A stretch of 58,259 nucleotides of DNA from Bartonella rattaustraliani AUST/NH4 (GCF_000312565.1 NZ_CALW02000008.1:1-58259); one strand, 5' to 3'. Shown: positions 46,342 to 55,911, numbered from the stretch's first letter. Numbers and translations are program-made. The notes: generated by a model from the sequence alone, not told the origin.

Positions 46342-46370
46342 TTGACAAGATACAGCTATAGGTATAGTAT
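46342..46370 (+). promoter_or_regulatory. Near-consensus sigma-70 promoter of a candidate small RNA
   Basis: TTGACA (46342-46347) is a perfect -35 and TAGTAT (46365-46370) a 5/6 -10, separated by exactly 17 bp. It is the best promoter I see in the window and does not face a protein gene: the next start is more than 600 bp away, beyond a terminator. Confidence 0.75.
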
Positions 46371-46375
46371 GAGAA

Positions 46376-46506
46376 TACCGAATGCGTCATAATATCATGT
46401 GTTCGTATCGGGTACAGAGGCTTAGGTCCCCGCTATTTCCTAAGTTCTGTATATCCTTAATTTTAAGGGAAAAGAATCTGGGTCCCCAATGCCCAGATTC
46501 TTTTTT
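46376..46506 (+). ncRNA. Candidate structured small RNA, about 130 nt
   Basis: Between the promoter and the terminator at 46472-46506 there is no convincing reading frame but clear secondary structure. CTTAGG (46421-46426) pairs with CCTAAG (46439-46444); CCTTAA pairs with TTAAGG around 46455-46468; then the terminator hairpin. The loops of the first hairpin and of the terminator both begin UCCCC, and the same heptamer GGTCCCC occurs at 46425-46431 and 46481-46487. C-rich hairpin loops of this kind are used by several bacterial small RNAs to pair with G-rich ribosome binding sites. The transcription start is estimated from promoter spacing. Confidence 0.65.
46472..46506 (+). terminator. Strong rho-independent terminator of the small RNA
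   Basis: AAGAATCTGGG (46472-46482) pairs perfectly with CCCAGATTCTT (46492-46502), 11 bp with a 9-nt loop, followed by T residues to 46506. Confidence 0.92.
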
Positions 46507-47005
46507 AGGGGAGTTCTTTATCTTTCATTTCTATACATGGTTTTTACGTTGTTTGAGCTGTCGTGCTTTTTGATCTGCTTATGGCGTAAGCTTACAAGTG
46601 ATGCGCCTAAGCAGTCTTTTTATGTTGATTGCATTTAGCGTCATATTTTAGATGATTGAGTGTAAAGAATTTTAACAAAAAGGATAGGTTATTTTTTCTC
46701 ATCAGGGATCTGTTCTGTAAGTTAATTGATGTCTTGTAAGTTATTTTCTTGATAATGGGGAGAATAGATTTGATTTTTCTAGCATAGGTTTGACTTTTCT
46801 CAAGGTGTGTGTGTTTTGTTTGCGTCATCTGCATACTATATTCGGTTTATTCTGTATCAGGGTATTATTCTGAACATGATCATAGTGGATTATGAGAGTC
46901 CCTTTATTATGCTCTAGAGTTTTTATGATATGAGCGACAGATCAAAAGATTGCTCTATGGTTAAAACTGTTATTCCTTGTTGTGTGAAAAAGAAGGGTGT
47001 GTGTT
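46507..47005. other. Gene-free spacer upstream of the CDF transporter
   Basis: About 500 bp with no credible gene on either strand. It should contain the promoter of the transporter gene, but no clear consensus was found. Confidence 0.5.
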
Positions 47006-47914
47006 ATGGGTGTAAAGATTAATCTGAAAAGCTTAACTCTATACTCTATTTTTGTTGCTTGTATCGTTTTTGCTTTGAAATATTGGGCCTATACCCTCAC
47101 GGGTTCGGTTGCTCTTTATTCGGATGCTTTGGAATCAATTGTCAATATATTGACGACATTGGCAGCATGGTGGGCCATTAAAGTCAGTATGAAGCCCGCA
47201 GATCAGGATCATCCTTTCGGACACCATAAGGCTGAATATTTTTCCGCAATTCTTGAAGGGGGGCTGATTATTATTGCGGCAATTATCATTTTAAAAGAGG
47301 CATGGATTTCCCTTTCAACGACTCAAGTGTTACAAAAACCGGGGCTATGGCTCGTTATTCATCTGGTTGCAAGTGTTCTCAATTATCTATGGGGTTTTAT
47401 TCTCATTCGCCAGGGAAAGCTCCACCGCTCACCGGCTCTTAAAGCAGATGGAGTGCATTTCATAACAGATGTTTTTACCTCACTTGCTATTTTAATTGGT
47501 TTAATTGCTGGTTTTGTAGGGGGGTGGGGTATTGTCGATCCGATTTTAGCAATCATTGTTGCTGTTAATATTCTTTTACAAGGTTGGAAGGTGATTCACG
47601 GTGCTGTTCAAGGATTAATGGATGTGGGCGTTGAATTGAATGAAACGATGCGGATTCGTGAGCTTATTTCCGCTAATGCACAGGGTGCACTCGAAGTCCA
47701 CGATCTACTTACGCGTGTTGCTGGTAGAATTACGTTTATAGAGTTTCATTTGGTTGTGCCCGCAGCTATGTCAGTAGGCGAGGCTCATAAGATTTGCGAT
47801 AAAATTGAAGCTGTTCTTCAAAAAGAGTTTAATAATGTGCGTGTTTCTATTCATGTAGAACCTGAAGATGAAGCTAAGATGCCGCTAGGTACAACGATGA
47901 TTCCTTTTATATAA
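47006..47914 (+). CDS. Cation diffusion facilitator family transporter
   Basis: An inner-membrane divalent-metal/proton antiporter, 302 residues from the ATG at 47006 (AAGGG upstream; a GTG at 46997 is also in frame). Six transmembrane segments lie between about residues 10 and 200. Metal-site elements are visible: SDALESIVN in helix 2, DHPFGHHKAEYFSAILEG and HFITDVFTSLAIL in helix 5. The C-terminal cytoplasmic domain ends SIHVEPEDE. Zinc, iron or manganese export is likely; the metal cannot be assigned. The helix 5 His-x-x-x-Asp pattern favours zinc. Confidence 0.9.
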   Translation: MGVKINLKSLTLYSIFVACIVFALKYWAYTLTGSVALYSDALESIVNILTTLAAWWAIKVSMKPADQDHPFGHHKAEYFSAILEGGLIIIAAIIILKEAWISLSTTQVLQKPGLWLVIHLVASVLNYLWGFILIRQGKLHRSPALKADGVHFITDVFTSLAILIGLIAGFVGGWGIVDPILAIIVAVNILLQGWKVIHGAVQGLMDVGVELNETMRIRELISANAQGALEVHDLLTRVAGRITFIEFHLVVPAAMSVGEAHKICDKIEAVLQKEFNNVRVSIHVEPEDEAKMPLGTTMIPFI

Positions 47915-47993
47915 AAAAGCTTATTTCAATCATATGGTGATCGAGAATTTGCTAAAAAAGATTTTATTTTTTGTATTTTTGCAAAATAAAGTT

Positions 47994-48896
47994 TTAAAGG
48001 TCGATTGTTTCAGTACATGCTATTTCGTTTTTGAGATTGATGAGACTATAACGGTGTAGCTGACAGCGCCATTGATGATGAACACGCTCAATAGCAAATA
48101 AATTGAAACCTGCTGGTGGTTTTTTATCACCAAAAGCTTGTGAGGTGGAGGCAACACCAACAATAGGGGTTTTTCCCGTTATACCTTTAATGGTATTCAA
48201 AGTTGGTAAATGGGTATGTCCATGAAGAATAAGTTCACAACCGTGATGTTTGATAACATTGAGAAAACGCTCGATTCCCCATAATTTTTTATGCCAAGAA
48301 GTTGCATGGTGAAAGGGGGGATGATGTATCATGATGACACGAAAGAGATTGCGTTTTTCTGCTTCTTGTAAAAGCCGTGATAAAGCTTGTGCTTGTGCTT
48401 TTCCGAAGTAACCAGAGGCTTGAAAAGGCGGTGTCGCAATGGCTGAAGAAACACCTATAATAGCGACATGATTGCGAATGCGCATAGAGGGAAAGGGAAA
48501 AGAGGGGGTTTGAGGGAAATCACCCGTAATCCAAGGCTGAAAAAGAGTACAGGCTTTTTGAAATGCACCACGAACATAGGCGTCATGATTTCCAAAGACT
48601 AAAGAAATATTTGAGGGCTGTCCTTGTTGAAGCAACCAATGGCGTGCCTGCTCAAATTCTTTATCAAGAGCAAGATTAACAAGATCACCAGAGATGACAA
48701 GATGATCAGGATTGGTTTTTTTTAAGGTCTCCATTACAGTTTCTAGAACATTTGTTGCCATTAGTCCCTTACGTTTTTTTTGCCAATTAAGATAGCCCGT
48801 AAGGCGCTTTCCACAAAGTTCAAAAAAGGAAGGTTGTGGAAGAGGTGAAAGATGCACATCCGATATATGGGCAAGGTAAAACATAAACGTTAGCAT
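47994..48896 (-). CDS. Calcineurin-like metallophosphoesterase
   Basis: A 300-residue cytoplasmic phosphoesterase of the Icc/CpdA-like group. All metal-binding motifs are present: AHISDVHLS near residue 10, VISGDLVNL, FGNHDAYV, MIHHPPFHH and ILHGHTHLP. Substrates could be cyclic nucleotides or other phosphodiesters; not determinable. An ATG at 48896 starts the open frame; the ATG at 48884 four codons later gives a more usual N-terminus. No strong ribosome binding site is seen for either. Confidence 0.9.
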   Translation of the reverse strand: MLTFMFYLAHISDVHLSPLPQPSFFELCGKRLTGYLNWQKKRKGLMATNVLETVMETLKKTNPDHLVISGDLVNLALDKEFEQARHWLLQQGQPSNISLVFGNHDAYVRGAFQKACTLFQPWITGDFPQTPSFPFPSMRIRNHVAIIGVSSAIATPPFQASGYFGKAQAQALSRLLQEAEKRNLFRVIMIHHPPFHHATSWHKKLWGIERFLNVIKHHGCELILHGHTHLPTLNTIKGITGKTPIVGVASTSQAFGDKKPPAGFNLFAIERVHHQWRCQLHRYSLINLKNEIACTETIDL

Positions 48897-49304
48897 AGCG
48901 TTGAAAATAATTTAGGCAATCAAAAATTGTCGAACCAGATGGCGTATTTGGGGAAGGAGAGACGTATAAAATGAAAAAATGATTTGTTGAAACTATAAGA
49001 AAAACCTAAGGTTTATGCTTCATTGGTTTTTGCAACATAAAAAGTTGGCGTAATATTGTAATATCATTGGTGTTTACTTTTTTATCAAATGGGTCGCATT
49101 TTAAAATTCTGTTTTGAATTTCTCAAGATTTTTTAGCAGCTTTCCTGAGTCTCCTCATGTTGCTTAACGGTAAAGGAACTATAAGGATTGTGCAAGTTTT
49201 CTGTGCTTGCATTTGTCGCAAAATGATAAATGTGAGCACCAGGAAATCGCAAGATAATAAAACTGATATTGTTTGCGGAGGGCATAGTTTTTATATCTTT
49301 ACAA

Positions 49305-49800
49305 CACATTGATTTATAAAGATAAAATATTGCTGTTCACCTTAAATCATAACCCCGAATATTGTAGGATTCTCTCATTTCATACCACTTTATCTTGAGG
49401 CAATTTTGTGCATTTGGCTTTACACTATCAGCGGGATTGGGCTGTGGATAAAAATTAGTGAGGAAAGAAGAAATGTCTCTCATGAACCGCTTTCATGCAA
49501 GAGTTGTCGCAACATTATGGGCTCGTAAATATATCATGAACTGGTAAAGAAAATGATGGTTCTAGTGTGCGTCTTTAAAAACATGAAGATGATGGTGCGC
49601 GATAGATTTATCGTTATACAATTCACCCACGCCGCTGCGAAATGGGCTTAGGGTTTCTAAGACATGTTTCTTTACAACAAGCCTGTGAACATGCAACACG
49701 GTGGTTCTCTGTTTTGCATGAATGTCATGACCCGATTAAAGAACGTGAGAAACAAAAGATTGAGGCAATGCGTAATCTTCATTATCTCTACCGATTTGTA
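49305..49800 (+). mobile_element. Integrase scar E, longer decayed copy
   Basis: The conserved upstream block (TTGATTTATAAAG, CCCGAATATTGTAGGATTC, GAGGAAAGAAG) leads to ATGTCTCTCATGAACCGCTT, the decayed integrase start, and similarity continues with stops and indels through segments matching the remnant at 20690-21115: CGCTGCGAAATGGGCTTAGG (R-EMGLG), CAACAAGCCTGTGAACATGC (QAR-TA) and ACGTGAGAAACAAAAGATTG (ER-KQK). The catalytic part is absent. Confidence 0.78.
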
Positions 49801-49889
49801 TGATAATGCTGCTGTGGTGCTGTTTATTCAACGTATCATCGTGTTGGTGGAGATTCTTCTTTTTATACCATGGTGTTTAAAGTCAATCT

Positions 49890-50099
49890 ATTGATCTATA
49901 ACGATAGTTTTTGTTATTCACTTATGAATCATAACTCCGAATATTATAAAGTTCTCTCATTTCAAATCTCTCGGATGTTGAATCAATTTTATTCACTTAC
50001 CTATCAGCCATAAGCAGGGTTGGCCGTAGAGATAAAAACTCGAGAAGAAAGGCGGAAAAATACCTCTCATGCCCCATCTTCATGCGATGAGTTCTTAGA
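49890..50099 (+). mobile_element. Integrase scar F, directly after scar E
   Basis: A second copy of the block in the same orientation: TTGATCTATAACGATAGTTT, CTCCGAATATTATAAAGTTC, TTGAATCAATTTTATTCACT, GAGAAGAAAGGCGG, then a start-like ATGCCCCATCTTCATGCGAT and a stop. It ends at the 3' end of the convergent membrane-protein gene at 50104. Confidence 0.75.
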
Positions 50100-50103
50100 A
50101 TTT

Positions 50104-52200
50104 TTAACGGCTTTCACGGTACCACATGCTGTTCAACAGGAAAAGGCACACAAGGAGTGCAAAAAAACCAGAAAATATTGAAAAATAGAAGGTTTTTATT
50201 GAGCGGGTTTGCGTTGCTTCTTTAAGAACAATTGCGTGAGCAAGGGAGGAAGTTGAATTTTTCTGTGATCGAACCAGCTCGAGAGGAGGAAGGTGAATGC
50301 TTTCTTGTTCCTTATTATGGAGACGCGTGGTGTATCCACCAGTTTGTTTACTGATAGGAGAAAGTTTTTCTTTCGTTGAAATGAGGTCAAACAATTCGAG
50401 ATTATCAAGCATTCCCACAGAAGAAAGCGTTGTTAAACCACCATTTTTGATGGTAAAAATACCTATTTCATCCGTATTAAGCGTTGCTGTAAAGACACCT
50501 TCTTGCTCTTTTGTAAGGGTAACCTTTTCTTTTTTTCCAGAGGGAAAAGTAACCACCGCTTGTTCTGGAGAATCTTTGAGTGTCTGACGGCGAATCGTTA
50601 AATGATAATTATCGTTGGTGGCACTTAACTTTTCTTCTTCAAGGTCTGGTTCTTTCATAAGCCAATGGGCAATTCGACGATAAAGAGCGGCATAAGGACC
50701 TCCACCTTCGAAACCTCTTGCCCAAAGCCAACTTTCGTCGGAAAGTAACATTCCTACACGTCCTTTACCAACGTGGGCAAGAAGTAAAAGGGGTTGTTCA
50801 TCAGCGCCTTTCATGAGAGCTATGCCTTTATACGTGTCTTGAATGGCAATTTGCCGTAGCCATCGCCCCCATTGAGAAGTTGGATATGAGGGTGTTGCCA
50901 GACCTTTTGTGACAGGGTGACGTTCACCTTCTTTGGTTAGCTGAGGGCGAAAAGGTTTTTGAAGAATAACACCATTGGGCAATGCGGGAAGGATGCTGAT
51001 GAGAGGTGTTCTCGCAAGTGAGTTTTGCTGGGTAAACTCAGGTCCCGTGACCATCAGTAACGCACCACCCTTTTGGACATACTGAGCGATATAATCGTAA
51101 TAAATTAATGGGAAAGCAGGAGAATGTTGGTAACCATCAAGAATGATGAGATCAAAATTATCAATCTCTTCAACAAAAAGCTTTCTTGTAGGAAAGACGA
51201 CAAGTGATAATTGATTTAATGGCGTATTATCTGCTTTGTTGGGAGGACGTAAAATCGTAAAATGAACAAGGTCGATATTAGAGTCACCTTTTAAAAGATC
51301 ACGCCATGTTCGTTCTCCATTGTAAGGAGCTCCTGAAACAAGAAGGACCCGCAGGTTTTCTCTGATTCCTTCAATCGTCGCTACGGCACGGTTATTGTTA
51401 AAGCTTAACTCACCTTTATGCGTATCGGTGGCAACTTCGATGATATTTTTTTCAGCGTGAGGAATCGTAATTTCAGTTTGAAAGACAATGCCCGGAGTTA
51501 CAGAATAATAGCTCACTTCTTGTCCATTAACGCTTACAGTAATCTTTGCTTTCGTTGGGAGAGCTTTGAGAAGGTGTCCTTTATCTTCTACTAAAATGGA
51601 AAGTTTTTGTGGTTTATTGATAAGGGCAAAGCGCGGGGGAGAAAGAATTTTAACTTGGCGATCAAATTCATCTAAATTGCCTGTTATAAGGGCATTGATA
51701 GGTGCGTCATGATGGAGATCTGAAATCTGTGGAATGTCATGCACTTGTCCATCGGTGATAAAAATTGTGCCTGCGTAACGGGAAGGTGGGATATCTGATA
51801 TCGCTTGTTCTAAAGCATGAAACAAATTCGTTGAGGGTGCATATTGATGATTGTCAAGTTTTCCAGCTTCAATAAAGCGCGGTTCAAATTGTGGATAATG
51901 TGCTAAAGCAGTGATGAGTTGCGCGCGTGCTTCATCACTATCGTTTGTACGTGTTTCAAATGTTTGGCTTTTGCTGCTATCTATGACAATGCCTACCGTA
52001 CTTTTAAGTGGTTCGCGCTGCTCTTTTATGATCATTGGATTAAGCAAAGTGAGAATGAGAGAGAGTAATGCTACCAGGCGTAGCCAAGATCCTTGGTAGC
52101 GTGTAACCAGGCCAACAATAACAAAAAGGGTTGCTATTCCCCCTAATAAGAGGATCCAAAAAAGAGGTAAAAAAGGCTGAAAAGTGAGGAGTGGTATCAT
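50104..52200 (-). CDS. Large membrane protein of the MoxR/DUF58 operon
   Basis: A 698-residue protein with two N-terminal transmembrane spans (about residues 10-30 and 36-57), a large extracytoplasmic or cytoplasmic body and one C-terminal span (about 672-691). The body starts with a VWA-like segment GIVIDSSKSQTFE, whose DSSKS fits a MIDAS DxSxS site, followed by FITDGQVHD and a glutamine-amidotransferase-like region (LIILDGYQHSP and GGALLMVTGPEF). No enzymatic activity is assignable. It is the last gene, overlapping the DUF4159 gene by 4 bp, so it is cotranscribed. Confidence 0.8.
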   Translation of the reverse strand: MIPLLTFQPFLPLFWILLLGGIATLFVIVGLVTRYQGSWLRLVALLSLILTLLNPMIIKEQREPLKSTVGIVIDSSKSQTFETRTNDSDEARAQLITALAHYPQFEPRFIEAGKLDNHQYAPSTNLFHALEQAISDIPPSRYAGTIFITDGQVHDIPQISDLHHDAPINALITGNLDEFDRQVKILSPPRFALINKPQKLSILVEDKGHLLKALPTKAKITVSVNGQEVSYYSVTPGIVFQTEITIPHAEKNIIEVATDTHKGELSFNNNRAVATIEGIRENLRVLLVSGAPYNGERTWRDLLKGDSNIDLVHFTILRPPNKADNTPLNQLSLVVFPTRKLFVEEIDNFDLIILDGYQHSPAFPLIYYDYIAQYVQKGGALLMVTGPEFTQQNSLARTPLISILPALPNGVILQKPFRPQLTKEGERHPVTKGLATPSYPTSQWGRWLRQIAIQDTYKGIALMKGADEQPLLLLAHVGKGRVGMLLSDESWLWARGFEGGGPYAALYRRIAHWLMKEPDLEEEKLSATNDNYHLTIRRQTLKDSPEQAVVTFPSGKKEKVTLTKEQEGVFTATLNTDEIGIFTIKNGGLTTLSSVGMLDNLELFDLISTKEKLSPISKQTGGYTTRLHNKEQESIHLPPLELVRSQKNSTSSLAHAIVLKEATQTRSIKTFYFSIFSGFFALLVCLFLLNSMWYRESR

Positions 52201-55001
52201 TGCCTTCTTTCTCTTTTAAAGCGTTCTAAAAGTTCTGGAACATGAATTTGATCGGCTTTATAGTTTCCGGTGAGAACATACATAACAATATTTAATCCTG
52301 CACGAAATGCCCATAGGCGTTGCATTGGATCATTGGGAATAAGTGGATATTTCCACATTCCTCTTTCATCAAGTGCCCAAGCACCAGCAAAATTATTTGC
52401 AGTGATAAGAAGAGAACTTACATTATCACCGCTGGCAAAAGAACTGTTGTTTTTTTTATTTATTGATGATGATTCAATCCACAAAGGGGAACCACGATAA
52501 AGACCGGGAAAATCAGGCATAATATAAAAAGAACGTGCAATAACATGATCCGTTGAAGCTGGTTCAATGGTTGGAATATTTAATCCTTTGATGATATCTC
52601 GTAATTTTTGTGTTGCTGGAGTGGCCGTTCCTTCAAGGTCGAGGTTGGTATTTATCTGATCACGCGTGTCGAATAAAATTGTGCCTCCGTGTTTGATAAA
52701 GTGATTTATTTTCTCAAGACTTTTTTGTGTTGGCATAGGGCTATTGGCATCAACTGGCCAGTAAATCAGAGGATAGAAGGACAATTCATCTTTATCGAGA
52801 TCAAGTGCTATCACAGGTCCGGGTGAAAGCATTGTACGTTGTGCAATAAATTGACTAAGAGCTTCTAGACCATTTTTACTTGTTTTATCAATTTCATGAT
52901 TATGGGTTATGACATAAGCAAGATGTGTCGCACCAGCTGCTTGTACCATGGCTTCATCGTGATTTTCTGTGTTTTGTGCATAAGCTTTTGTGTCATGCGA
53001 AAATGAGACAATGAAATTTATGGTAAGGGGGAGAAAAAGAAGCAGATGACTGCGCCGATTGAAGAAAAAAGCACCTCCCATCCATAAAGTTAAAAAACTG
53101 TCAAAGGCAAATAATAAGAGAGCTAATCCTAAAAGTGGACCAGTGAGATGTTTTTCTTTTGTATCGTAAGATAAAGGACTTTGATTCAGAAAGAGTGGCG
53201 ACGCCTGTTTCAACAAGCGCGAGGAATCGTTTAAGAGATTGAGTGCATAAAAATGATTTTTTACGCCATAAAGTCCAGGTGGGGTACGATAAGAGGGAAG
53301 AGGTGGGTTTTGAGAATCAAGAACCAGTGGCACAACGGAGGAGGGAGGTGTTTGTAATTGTCCGTCGGTGGTTATTGTTCGCCAGGGCTTTTGTATTGTC
53401 GTTTCTTTTTTTATGTGTGTTGGACCTACGTTTTGATAGGCACTTAATGTGACCAGTTTTTGCAACATTTGTGCAAAAAATCCAGAAAGAGGGAGATTTG
53501 ACCATGTGGGGTCGGGCGCAATGTGAATGAGAATGAGTGTTCCTTTGCCACGTCTGGCTGCTGTCATAAGGGGCGTTCCATCAGAAAGACTGAGCCATGT
53601 TTTTTCAAAAAGGTCTGGGTTTGGTTCGGCTAGGATTTGGCGTGAGACAGTGACATCTTCTGGAAAGGGGAGACCAAAAAATAAGCTATTTTTTGTAAAA
53701 GGTGCAAGTTTTTGTGGTTTCGTCCAAGACATAAGACTTCCAAGCAAACGTTTTCCAGGACGCAGCCGTACTGGAAGCAGGCTATCATATTGTTCTGCGG
53801 TGCTGAGTTTTTCTCCTGCAAAGCGGATCAGTGTTCCCCCTTGATTGACGAAGGCTGAGAGTTTTTTTTCTGCTTCTTCTGACATGTTGACAATGTCACC
53901 CATAATGAAAACAGAAGGATTTTGTTGGAGTAAATGATCAATATCCGTTGAGAGTTCTTTTCCGTCAGCTGTGATAAGTTGTGTATGGTTTTGTAAAGCT
54001 TTGATAATATAGTAAAATGGAGAGAGCAAAGGCTGCGCCATTTCATTGATATTTGATGAAAGAAGAGCAACACGGTTTATTCTGTTATGGCTGTCTATTA
54101 AGAAGGTCGCCGCCGCATGTTCTTGGTTATTGATTTTTATCCAGGCGATGTCATTGCGCAGTTCAAGCAGTACGTTAAAGGGAACAAGCGTTGTTGCTTT
54201 TCCTTCGGGGAAGTTTGTTGTAAACTGCCCAAGGAGCTGATTGTTTAGATCATAAAGGCTCACTGTCGTCGGAGTTGTGCCTTGTGTTGTTGAACGAATG
54301 ATGCGTGCCGCCATGTTCCCATTGTCATTTTCTATGGCTGTTATTCCTGTTAAATTGGAAATATCGCTTGAGTACCATATGAATGTTTTGGGTTTTAATT
54401 GTTTTATAAGAGCGAAAGTTTGATCATCCTCACTTGTTTGTAAACCATCACTCAGATAGGCAATGTCAAGGGAGGTATTTGGGGCTATGTCGATGAGCTT
54501 TTTTAGTGCCTCTATACGGTTAACGGGTAAAGGGCGGGGCTGCAGATGCATTAGCTGTTGTTTTATAACCTTGGCAGGGGAAGGACCTATATGAGAAAGA
54601 TCATTTTCCGCTGTCGCAAGAAAATAAACATCTTTTTGATGTTTTTCTGCTTGTGCAAGGAGGGTTTCGGCAATTAAAATACGTTTTTTCCACTCTTTTG
54701 TAGAGGCCCATCCATTATCAATGATGAGTGCAAGGGGCCCTGTTCCAGAAAGAATAATTGGTTTTTGGTTCCAAGTAGGGCGCGCCAAAGCGATAATAAT
54801 CAGTGCTGCTATAGCTAATCGTAAAAATAGTAACCACCAAGGTGTATGTTTTGCCGTTTCTTGTTGATTTGTTTGTTTTGGCAAAAAGCGCAAAGGAGGA
54901 AAGAGTTCTTTACGCGCAGATGGAGGTGTTATACGCAACAGCCACCAAATAATTGGCAGGGATAAAAGTCCTAATAATAGCAGAGGAGAGGCAAAGCTCA
55001 C
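52197..55001 (-). CDS. BatA-like / DUF4159 domain membrane protein
   Basis: A 934-residue inner-membrane protein. The N-terminus (ASPLLLLGLLSLPIIWWLLR and LFLRLAIAALIIIALARPTW) is the aerotolerance-regulator BatA type with two spans. A VWA-like domain follows but its metal site is degenerate (LIIDNGWAS instead of DxSxS). Central spans lie around residues 640-700, and the C-terminal ~220 residues (HLAYVITHNHEIDKTSKNGLEALSQFI, FYPLIYWPVD, GGTILFDTRDQ) match DUF4159. It overlaps both neighbours by 4 bp. The operon's role is inferred to be envelope stress or protein-complex assembly. Confidence 0.85.
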   Translation of the reverse strand: MSFASPLLLLGLLSLPIIWWLLRITPPSARKELFPPLRFLPKQTNQQETAKHTPWWLLFLRLAIAALIIIALARPTWNQKPIILSGTGPLALIIDNGWASTKEWKKRILIAETLLAQAEKHQKDVYFLATAENDLSHIGPSPAKVIKQQLMHLQPRPLPVNRIEALKKLIDIAPNTSLDIAYLSDGLQTSEDDQTFALIKQLKPKTFIWYSSDISNLTGITAIENDNGNMAARIIRSTTQGTTPTTVSLYDLNNQLLGQFTTNFPEGKATTLVPFNVLLELRNDIAWIKINNQEHAAATFLIDSHNRINRVALLSSNINEMAQPLLSPFYYIIKALQNHTQLITADGKELSTDIDHLLQQNPSVFIMGDIVNMSEEAEKKLSAFVNQGGTLIRFAGEKLSTAEQYDSLLPVRLRPGKRLLGSLMSWTKPQKLAPFTKNSLFFGLPFPEDVTVSRQILAEPNPDLFEKTWLSLSDGTPLMTAARRGKGTLILIHIAPDPTWSNLPLSGFFAQMLQKLVTLSAYQNVGPTHIKKETTIQKPWRTITTDGQLQTPPSSVVPLVLDSQNPPLPSYRTPPGLYGVKNHFYALNLLNDSSRLLKQASPLFLNQSPLSYDTKEKHLTGPLLGLALLLFAFDSFLTLWMGGAFFFNRRSHLLLFLPLTINFIVSFSHDTKAYAQNTENHDEAMVQAAGATHLAYVITHNHEIDKTSKNGLEALSQFIAQRTMLSPGPVIALDLDKDELSFYPLIYWPVDANSPMPTQKSLEKINHFIKHGGTILFDTRDQINTNLDLEGTATPATQKLRDIIKGLNIPTIEPASTDHVIARSFYIMPDFPGLYRGSPLWIESSSINKKNNSSFASGDNVSSLLITANNFAGAWALDERGMWKYPLIPNDPMQRLWAFRAGLNIVMYVLTGNYKADQIHVPELLERFKRERRQ

Positions 55002-55909
55002 AGCAACCTCCTAACATGAGATGGAGAGTTTCCCATTTTGTTTACAAGGTGCAAAATGGTTTCTGTGAGAGGGGTATTTGTTCTGCTCACATGATAGGTC
55101 CATCCTTGGTGTGCGCAAAAGTTGGCTAATTCTTGTCGCCTTGCTTGATACAGCTTGCAATAGTGCTTACGAAGATTTTCTGCTTTTCCAAAAGTATGTT
55201 TTTCTTTTGTCTCAGGATCAAAAAATTCTGTGCGTCCTGTGTAGGGAAAGCTTTCTTCTGCCGGGTCAGCAATTTCAATTAAGTGCGCTGTAACTTTTTT
55301 TGTCGATAAAACGGTTAAATGTTGCATGACCTTTTCAGGATTATCAAGAAAGTCGCTTATGAGAATGGCTTGTGAAAAACGCGTAATTGTTGAAAAATCT
55401 GGTAATGGATTTTTATTTTTATGCTGAGTTAAAGCAAGTGCCATGCGCTCTATGGCATTGGAGGCCATGGTAGGGGGCATGATATGAGGGATAGCAATAT
55501 GTTCGTTGTTTCGTGCAAGCAGTAATGCTAATGCAAGGGTAAGAATGATAGTATAATCACCCTTAGAGATTTTAGAAAAGCGTGAGCAGTAATGCATGGA
55601 GGAACTTTGATCGGGCCAAAGCCAAACGGTTTGTGTCATTTGCCATTCATGTTCGCGCAGATAGGTATTTTCATCACGTGCAGAACGACGCCAGTCAACG
55701 CGTGTGATGGATTCCCCTTCCATATAAGGACGAAATTGCCAAAAATGTTCTCCACTTCCCTGTTTACGTTGTCCATGTCGTCCAGTGATCACTGTATTGG
55801 CAATCCGATGTGCTTGTAGAAGAAAATGCGGCATTTTCGCGGTATTTTCATGCAATTTTGCCGCAAGTGATATTGGGGGATTTGTTGAAACTTTTTTGCC
55901 AATGGCCAT
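54998..55909 (-). CDS. DUF58 domain-containing protein
   Basis: A 303-residue cytoplasmic protein of the DUF58 family, near-universally encoded beside MoxR ATPases. It shows GRHGQRKQGSGEHFWQFRPY, the family signature RVDWRRSARDENTYLREHEW, a VWA-like WLWPDQSSSMHY with a DxSxS site, and a C-terminal LLARNNEHIAIP region. It starts 2 bp after the moxR stop and overlaps the DUF4159 gene by 4 bp. DUF58 proteins are thought to act as adaptors between the MoxR ATPase and VWA membrane partners. Confidence 0.9.
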   Translation of the reverse strand: MAIGKKVSTNPPISLAAKLHENTAKMPHFLLQAHRIANTVITGRHGQRKQGSGEHFWQFRPYMEGESITRVDWRRSARDENTYLREHEWQMTQTVWLWPDQSSSMHYCSRFSKISKGDYTIILTLALALLLARNNEHIAIPHIMPPTMASNAIERMALALTQHKNKNPLPDFSTITRFSQAILISDFLDNPEKVMQHLTVLSTKKVTAHLIEIADPAEESFPYTGRTEFFDPETKEKHTFGKAENLRKHYCKLYQARRQELANFCAHQGWTYHVSRTNTPLTETILHLVNKMGNSPSHVRRLL

Positions 55910-55911
55910 TT

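Larger units (their letters stand above)
48897..50103. other. 1.2-kb gene-free region holding two integrase scars
   Basis: Apart from integrase scars E and F, listed separately, no gene is supported. The first 400 bp show nothing recognisable. Confidence 0.55.

Noticed and set aside
46376-46506. 6S RNA or SRP (4.5S) RNA identity for the small RNA
   Set aside because: It is too short and lacks the long bulged rod of 6S and the conserved GGAAG/AGCA core of SRP RNA.
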